DNA of 64,000 bases from Trebouxia sp. TZW2008 (lineage: Eukaryota; Chlorophyta; Trebouxiophyceae; Trebouxiales; Trebouxiaceae): positions 62,001 through 126,000 of the forward strand of contig BDIU01000334.1 of the NCBI GenBank assembly GCA_002118135.1, read 5' to 3'. The notes under the pieces are model-generated. The model was given only the letters and a program-made list of their open reading frames with translations. It made no database searches and had not been told where the DNA came from. Positions 57,501 to 64,000 of this stretch are shown in pieces. A program made the position numbers and the translations under genes. The first letter of the stretch is position 1, and each line of letters starts with the position of its first letter.

Positions 57501-60500
57501 AGACAGTGTCAACCATCATCAAATTGCACAGCGGCTTGTGTGATTGCACAGGATTGCTGCCGGAAGGCACAGGGCCAAGCATTGAGAACCTACAGCAGCA
57601 CGGCTGGCCGGCAAACCATATCATTGGCAAGGACATCCTGCGCTTCCACGCAGTCTACTGGCCTGGCATGCTTATGTCTTGCGGGCTGCCTTTGCCTGAG
57701 AAGGTCTGGGGTCATGGCTTTATCACCAAGGTACTACAAGAATCCATTGAATCCAGAACCTCAACAACATGATTCAAGCCGTTGCTTTGAGCAGTCATGT
57801 CTCAGGCAACACGAAAGTCAAGTCGTAGAGTCACAGGGTATGGTTGAGCAGCTTGCATCAGACAATTTGCAGATCCTGCTCTGACAGCTCTCGTTGTTGC
57901 AGGACGGCCTGAAGATGGGCCAGTCTCTGGGCAATGTCCAAATTGTGGCTATATTGTGACCTGTTTGTGCTTTCACTGCAATGAGACTGACAACCCATGC
58001 ATGCTTTGAGCTACATCTCAATCAAGCTGCGATGTGCCGTGACCCCAGCACAGGACATGTGACGCTGACTCGCTTCTCATCTGCAGTCCACCTGCTCAGC
58101 ACTGTCGGCTACAAGGAACGTAGACAAACGAAGCATATATGACATGGTTCAGCAACTTGTACCAGACATTACAGGATGTTGCAGTGACATGTGCTGCTGA
58201 ACATGCAGGACGGCCTGAAGATGGGCAAGTCTCTTGGTATCGTGCTGATCCTGTGACGCTTGTGGCTGCATACGGAGCAGCTGCCGCCAGGTTCTTCTTC
58301 CTCAAAGATGCTGACTTTGCCTGAGTCAGTCAGCAGCCTGGCACCAGACAATCTTCAGATGCTGTTCTGACAGCTGTTGTCATTTCAGGACGGTCTGAAG
58401 ATGGGCAAGTCCCTGGGCAACGTCCTGGATCCAATAGCGCTTGTGGCTGCATACGGCGCAGATGCCGTCAGGTTCTTCTTCCTCAAAGAGGTTGATTTTG
58501 GCCAGGTGAGGCATTGGCCCTGCAGCATGACTGCATATGGAGCTTGAGGGCACCTTTTCCGTATGGATCCTGGGGTCTGATTGTGAAGCAACACCCACAG
58601 CTGCTGAGCATTTGAGCAGGCGCTGAAATAGGGCATCAAGATCATGCATGGATCTGTCTGCAAGATTGTACCCCCTTTTCTTCTTGACGTCATTCCGATT
58701 TGTCATCATTCGTTTGTTCTTAACGTGTGCTAGACAGGCTCAGCAGGTCCAGCTAGGTATGTACCAGAGCAACCAATTGTCTCCGACCATTCTGATCCTG
58801 TGCTGGCCTAAACGGTTGAATTGTGTTACTCAACCCAACATATATTCATCACTTCTTCAGGACTTGCAGACCCCTCAGACACAGCTTTGCATCTGCATTG
58901 TTGCTGCCAGCATCTCATTGCCATACGCTGTGCCTGCAAAGAGAAGTGTTGAGTGCTTGCAGTGTTGAGGCTGACGCTTTGCCTGCTGTATGCGTGCGCC
59001 TGCAAAGCTCTCTGTGAACTACCACTGTTACTTAGACGGGTGCATGCAGTGTGTTATAGCAGCAAAGGATTCACACAGGTGCAAGGTGCCACACAAAAAT
59101 TCCAACAACATTGATGGCTTCTCTGACTGCCAGTCGTTCGTTATCGCAGGATGGAGACTTCTCAGAGAAGAGGTTCAGGGATATTGTCAATGCGGCTTTG
59201 GCTAATGACATAGGCAACCTTCTGAACAGGACACTCAACCTGCTGAAGAAGAACTGTAATGGTGCCATGCCAGCAGATTCCTCACAGGTTCCTGTAGACT
59301 CCCCAGTCAGGCAATTAGCTGAGCAGCAGGTCTGTCACAAAGCTCGCCCCGCATCGGACATTTCATTTTTTCAATCAATTTTATGCAAATCACGTTCTAG
59401 TCAAGCTCAGCAGGCATTGCACCTATGCCGCACACAATACAGTATTTCTTGATGCAAAACTTGCATTGTTTCACAATTGTTACACACCTTATTGTCCTGA
59501 CTCACAAACACCACTGCAGTCAGAAACTGATCCTTAGCTGCATAGGTCATGCTGAAAATGTGCTTCTGTTGATTGTCCTTGTGTCAGTCTGTCAATCTAG
59601 CATCTGACCATCAGTTTGTTATTTCTGGGCAAGGCTGATTCGACATGTGCAAGCCTAGTTCTCACAGCTTCTTGAGTGCAAATGGAAAGCGATTGCAGTG
59701 CACTTGCAGATATGTGCGAGAAGTGCAAATGCCAAATCTTGGCCTGCATCAGCAGTGTCAGCAGCTGCTCGCTGTCCAACAGCAGATATGTCAAACAACA
59801 AAACTCTTGTCATCTGCTCATGAGCCTTGACCATGCCTGACCAGTTTGAGCCTTGCTTTTGTCCATGTCCAGACTTGTATTGCAAGCAGTCTGCTTGCCT
59901 GACTTTGGTGTGTGCATGGCGTAGGTCGGGCTTGTAAAAGCACATTTTGAGAACTTGAGCTTTGGCAAAGCCACTGATGCCATCCAACTGGTTTCAGCGC
60001 GAGCAAACCTGTTTCTGCAGCAAAAGGAGCCTTGGGCAACCTTCAAAAAGGTGAAAAACAACAGCGTGCTTGCATGCAGAGCAGCATGCTCATGAAGAAA
60101 TGCATCCCTTGTAAGGTTTTGGTCAAGGCCTGTCATGGGGTCAGCAACATATTGGACTGTAAAGTCAACACGACGTCAAAATGAGGCTGCCTCCAGAATC
60201 TTCTAACATGACATGATTTGACATGTTGCAATGATTGCAGAGAAGTTCAATGGCATAGGCGGCATCATGTCTTACTACAGAAGACTGGCACTGAGTGACA
60301 TGCATATGATTAGTAGCGCTTGTGTGAGCAGTCAAATGTGAACGATGGTCACAAAACGTTCCAACGCCAAAGAGCATCAATATCAACACATGGACAGCAT
60401 ACACCAGTGGCCATGAGGCCTTGCATTGATTTCTGTTGCAGGGTAGTGATGCAGAGAAAGAGCAAGCTGGGCTTGTTCTACTTGAAGTCCTGGAAGCAGC

Positions 60501-61020
60501 AAGAATTGTTGCCGTCATGCTGAGTCCAATAGCGCCTGCGCTTGCGCGCTTAGTGTACCTACAGCTGGGCTTCAGCGATGCAGACTTTGGGGCCCTGTCT
60601 TGGAAAGACTCACACTGGGGAGGTGAGACCGCGCATGCTGCACCAAGACTGCAGCCAAAAATTTGGTGAATGCACCAATTAGAGTGAAGGTTGACCCAGA
60701 AGCAAGATCCCCACAGAGCACTCACTAGCAACATCTTGCAGTTATGCCGAGGTCTGGTATCAAATGAGTGTAGCAACACATGAATGCACCGCTTTACTGG
60801 AACACAACAGCTTGACATGCATGTCAATCTGCCAAGGCATTGCGCTTCACACTGGGTTGCCAAATTGATTTGAGTTTTCAATTTGCACGTCGATTTTGCA
60901 GGTCTGCAAGCTGGACATAGCATAGCAAAGCCAAAGCCAGTGTTTGCAAGGCTTGAAGGTGACTATGTCACCTCAAAATCTGATGTCCCCAAAGAATTTG
61001 CTGGAGCAGCCAAAAAATGA
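54555..61020 (+). CDS. OVA1: Organellar methionyl-tRNA synthetase
   Basis: Charges tRNA-Met in plastid and probably mitochondrion. Thirteen exons in phase: 54555-54780, 54854-54912, 54989-55132, 55239-55289, 55391-55457, 56089-56234, 56522-56711, 57552-57730, 58389-58505, 59150-59329, 59925-60050, 60442-60622, 60902-61020, about 594 residues, near the plant organellar enzyme length. Residues 1-65 are a Ser/Arg/Gln-rich transit peptide. Then [20 protein letters not shown] (HIGH-type motif HMGS), [20 protein letters not shown] zinc-knuckle region, [27 protein letters not shown], and [10 protein letters not shown] (KMSKS-type motif, KMGKS as in plant organellar enzymes), then the anticodon-binding helices. 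No C-terminal tRNA-binding domain. The intron after exon 2 may use a GC donor (CAG|GCAAGC). Introns hold exon relics and retroelement fragments. Confidence 0.95.
55729..56065 (-). mobile_element. Non-LTR retrotransposon 3' fragment in MetRS intron
   Basis: The minus-strand frame reads [20 protein letters not shown] and continues with [14 protein letters not shown], a pattern typical of the C-terminus of reverse-transcriptase ORFs of non-LTR elements. It is preceded by the block shared with the copies at 6.7, 21.6 and 58.7 kb. It is truncated and antisense to the host gene. Confidence 0.55.
56770..57510 (+). repeat. Serial decayed copies of MetRS exon 8
   Basis: Before the real exon 57552-57730 there are about five degenerate copies of its first half, near 56775-56860, 56900-57095, 57130-57260, 57270-57370 and 57405-57500. 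They share gcacaggattgctgccagaaggcaca-like starts and gctggccagcaaaccacatc-like middles. All have lost the reading frame. The unit is about 120 to 200 bases. Confidence 0.88.
57903..58325 (+). repeat. Two decayed copies of MetRS exon 9
   Basis: Copies at about 57903-57960 ([13 protein letters not shown]) and 58210-58325 ([10 protein letters not shown] then frameshift; the RFFFL-encoding bases follow in another frame) precede the real exon 58389-58505. Each keeps an acceptor context. Confidence 0.88.
58690..58790 (+). mobile_element. Fragment of dispersed repeat in MetRS intron
   Basis: Same family as 6730-6825, with ggctcagcaggtccagctag and a following aattgtctcc. It is a remnant without intact coding capacity. 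Confidence 0.5.
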
Positions 61021-61894
61021 ACACGGCTGCGTCGTTCTCTCTTGGGAGCATTCATTACGCGAGCTCATGCCACAACAATTTGGTGATACCAATGGCATGC
61101 AACAGGACAGATCATGAAATGAACACCATATCTTCTGTTGTTCAACTGTAGCAGCTGAACCGCTGCTACATGCAATGCCAGGCCTATCATGCTTTTCATG
61201 CCAATTCAGCGACAGTTACTGTCCTTGTGAACAAACAATACTGATACCATGTAACCTTGTCAGCTAGATGATTACTGACATACTGTGATATTTCAACATG
61301 CTGTTACTGTAACATCCATCTGCTCAATACATTCAAACTAGCTGCGTTGCACATCAAACTTCAAGTCAGCAGTAGTAGATCAAGCAAGCTCTCAGGCTGC
61401 ATATGCAATTCTTCACTCTTTTACAGGTCAGCATCTCTTGCATCATCTAATTGTGTCACCTGTTAAAAATTTTCAAAACACGTGTCTGCAACAGCCTTGC
61501 CTGTGCAGAACAAATACAGCTGCAGCAATCAATACTTGCCAATGGGCATTCATCTAAAATCAAAAGCAGGATTGAGCAAACAGGAGATGCCAACAAAGTG
61601 TACAAAGCAGTTCACAATGCTTTCCTGCAAAGGCTATCAGTTATACAATCTAATGTACACAATACAAGCATTTTAATCCCCAAGCATGGCTGTAAAATTA
61701 CGCTGCCCTAGACTTGCCTGTCCTGGGAAGTCAAGTGAACATCAAGCAGGGCGCATTGCTTATTTGAAGCTGCATGACCTGCTTGCTCGACAAACTGTGG
61801 TGTTGTCACAAGAGCTGAATGGAGTATCAGCAACATTCATCAATTGCAAGGGAGCTATGACAAAAAGCGCAACAAATTTTGCCATAAAGTACAA
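61021..61894. other. Intergenic region between convergent MetRS and RbcX
   Basis: 3' flanks of two convergent genes. Low GC, several tgtaa/ttaca motifs consistent with chlorophyte polyadenylation, no coding pattern. Confidence 0.5.
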
Positions 61895-62690
61895 TTATTT
61901 TGGCACGTTGGCCTCTTTGTTGGCATCCTTGCTGGGTTCATTGTTGCCCTCCACTTGTTTAGCAAATGCTATGTCAGCATACTGCCTCATGAGATTGACA
62001 TTTGAGTCCTTCATATCCTGTCGTGCAATCTTTCGGCACATCTCCCATTCAAAGTCTTCCACACAGTACGCGTCTCTCACGTCCATGATGCGCATTGCTG
62101 CACAACAGAATCTGTCCTTGGCTGCAAATCACCTCACATGCATGCAGGGATTTCCGCACTCGTCTGCAGGCGCTGAATTGGCATGTCTGTTCTGGCCTTT
62201 GCATGCATACCTAACATTCTGTCTCTTCGCATCAGGACAGATAACCACTCATCACCATCCTTCATTGGCTTCTCTTCCAGCAATTTCATCAAGGCAGCAT
62301 AGTGCTCTGTGTTGTAAGAGCCTATGTCGCCTCTTCCTCCACCAGCAAGCTGAGACAAGACAACCCTGCAATGAAAGGGCTACTTGACATGCCTGCCAGA
62401 GGTTTCTGCAGGGACAGGACGTGTATGAAGGCTTACTTGCAGGCTACAAAGGTAAACATGGTACGCAGTGCAATTGCAGCCTTCTTCTCCGGGCTGCGTC
62501 CTTGAAAACTGCCAGACAACACTTGCTCAGTTCATCATTCACAAAGATGTGTGGCAAAAAGCTCAGCTGAGACAGTTGATCACCTATCAGATGGCACATA
62601 CATCTTTGCACGTATGCATGGTCGGTATGAACGCCGTTGTGGCTGTAGCATCACAGGACGTGCTACTCTGGAAGCAGATAGGGCTTGCAT
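61895..62690 (-). CDS. RbcX: RbcX (type II) Rubisco assembly chaperone, plastid
   Basis: Dimeric chaperone that binds the C-terminus of the Rubisco large subunit during assembly in the stroma. Four exons in phase: 62690-62584, 62508-62437, 62365-62211, 62097-61895, about 178 residues. The first about 30 residues (MQALSASRVARPVMLQPQRR) are a transit peptide. Mature part: MYVPSDSFQGRSPEKKAA, FTFVACKVVLSQLAG, DGDEWLSVLMRRDRMLG, AMRIMDVRDAYCVEDFEWEM and LMRQYADIAFAK, matching the plant RbcX pattern (MYVPG...SPEAKAA, RIxEVRSAYCKNDFEW, LMREY) as I know it. A hydrophilic tail rich in Asn and Lys follows. The start is the first ATG of the transit peptide frame. Confidence 0.9.
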
Positions 62691-64000
62691 GTTGGACAAC
62701 GGCAGCTGAGGTGTCGTTTGTGTGCAGACACGTGCAGAAGCTGATGTGAGCGATGGCAAGATCCTTTCAAGAGACCAAATCGGACTGTACAACACCTGCG
62801 ATGCGGCAACTTTATTTTTCGAAACAGAGCTAGCCGCGGAGTCCGCAAAACTATGGTGAATGCACTGCGCAATATGCCAACGACTTCTGATGCACCGACG
62901 TCCGGACGAATGCTGCCTCACGAAATTCGCGGACTGGATTTGCCAAAAAATGTCATCCATTTGGTAATTTGAATTAGGCACTGTTGCAAAGTTGAAATGG
63001 GTGGAGGTCTGGACCAAAAGGCTATATATGTTAATTTGATGTCTTCAGGGCAGAAAGACTCTAGCTACATGATGTATTGGACACATACACACAACTATAC
63101 ATGGACGAAATTGTATGCACTGTTTTGCACATACATGCATTGCAGTTGGGCACAAAAGATGACTTTTTCAAGCAGACAAATCTGTGTCTGGTTTCGAGTG
63201 GCATGCTGAATACCAGCATTTGTCATGAGTGCTGGTATTTACTTGCCAAGCATTTGAACCCTGACAGCTAGCTCTCTGCAACCAGTGGTTAAGTCCAAGG
63301 CAAACTTTAAAGGCTTCTGGCTGTCACAAACTTTGTCCCAAAATCAGCTTTAGTGCACAGTGTTGGCACTTTTGCCAGACAATGGAGACACTGCTCTTCA
63401 CTGCTAGCATCTGGTCACATCTGATTTGGGTACAGGCAATACATTGTTGACTTTCTTTTGATTGCTATTGTTGTGATGAGGTTGAGTTCAGGGTTGGTTC
63501 AGATGTAGATGCTGGTGGGTGCAGCTTGCATAGCAGCAAAAGCAGAACTCCTGACCATGCTATCAAGCAGTGCAGCTTTGTCATCTGCAGGTGACTGGTA
63601 ACAATCCTGCCAAATCTGTCCTTTGTGCGCATGGTGCAGCTTCGTCTTCCTACTGCAAGAATCTGCCATGCTTTAGAACCCTACAAATGCCCTCACAGTC
63701 TTCATCAGCTGATGCAACTTGGCTTTTGGGCTCGTTTTCAGGTATTGAGGACCATAAAATGTCTTCCACAATAGCACAGCCTCCATTCCATTCCTTGAAG
63801 GGTATACCCACATTTTGTTGCCATCCATCCGCAAAATGTGCCGTTCACCGCTAAGATCAGTTTGCACCACCACTGGTCTTCAGGACGGAGTGTGCATGTT
63901 TGCAGCCAACAGCTGCACCATTGCCTGGAATATGGTGCCTGCAATGATTGATTGAGACAAGTACATGAGCACTTGCTAGCTTGTCACCCTTATGGTTGGG
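62691..64000. other. RbcX promoter side and right-edge region with weak candidate exons
   Basis: A + strand candidate first exon at 62874-62963 (MPTTSDAPTSGRMLPHEIRG then LDLPKNVIHL, donor TTG|gtaatt) diverges from RbcX. A later + strand stretch 63141-63271 (LGTKDDFFKQTNLCLVSSG) might belong to the same gene, but the link is not shown. On the minus strand, 63873-63738 reads LSGERHILRMDGNKMWVYPS and looks protein-like. I recognise none of them, and the window ends at 64000. Confidence 0.35.

Noticed and set aside
58389..58505. KMGKS in MetRS as a damaged KMSKS motif
   Set aside because: Plant organellar MetRS, as I know it, also has KMGKS with the same neighbours, so it is normal for the subfamily.
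1..64000. tRNA, rRNA or snRNA genes
   Set aside because: I noticed no cloverleaf-like or conserved rRNA stretch by eye; a covariance-model scan would be decisive but could not be run.

Overview
The window is nuclear DNA of a green alga, most likely a chlorophyte and perhaps trebouxiophyte-like. The evidence is direct. Nearly every gene is cut into many short exons with GT-AG (two GC-AG) introns. Several proteins start with plastid-type transit peptides. The gene content is plant/algal: a type-II RbcX Rubisco-assembly chaperone, a plant organellar-type methionyl-tRNA synthetase, a LAF3-like amidohydrolase, and an S-adenosylmethionine decarboxylase (AdoMetDC) preceded by the plant-type conserved peptide uORF. 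The species cannot be named from sequence alone.

Layout. 1-1989 (-): tentative unidentified gene running off the left edge. 2286-9164 (+): LAF3/YtcJ-like amidohydrolase. 10210-10998 (-): dirigent/allene-oxide-cyclase-barrel-like protein. 11953-15927 (-): FHA plus coiled-coil protein. 16299-23273 (+): conserved uORF followed by an AdoMetDC-ornithine decarboxylase (ODC) fusion gene. 24070-37751 (-): complete 19-exon RFC1. 38582-42407 (-): bZIP transcription factor. 43513-49810 (-): three GFA/CENP-V-like paralogues, with an unidentified coiled-coil gene on the + strand between the first two. 51889-52475 (+): small plastid-targeted single-span membrane protein. 52709-54180 (-): TTC1-like TPR co-chaperone. 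54555-61020 (+): organellar MetRS. 61895-62690 (-): RbcX. The last 1.3 kb holds only weak candidates.

Most notable. (1) The two rate-controlling enzymes of polyamine synthesis, AdoMetDC and ODC, are encoded as one 848-codon-scale open reading frame. All five coding introns are phase 0 and the ODC half has no start codon of its own. The conserved AdoMetDC uORF sits in the same leader, so one polyamine-sensing translational switch could set both activities. (2) Almost every gene carries degenerate or intact partial copies of its own exons immediately upstream and downstream inside the introns (LAF3, FHA protein, ODC, RFC1, bZIP, MetRS). This is a pervasive local tandem-duplication process that explains much of the intron length. 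(3) A few genes (TTC1-like, dirigent-like, the + strand coiled-coil gene) show single-base frame switches that splicing cannot explain, while the long RFC1, MetRS and fusion ORFs are clean.

Exon coordinates were derived by hand from splice consensus, phase continuity and family homology recalled from knowledge; no alignment or RNA evidence was available.
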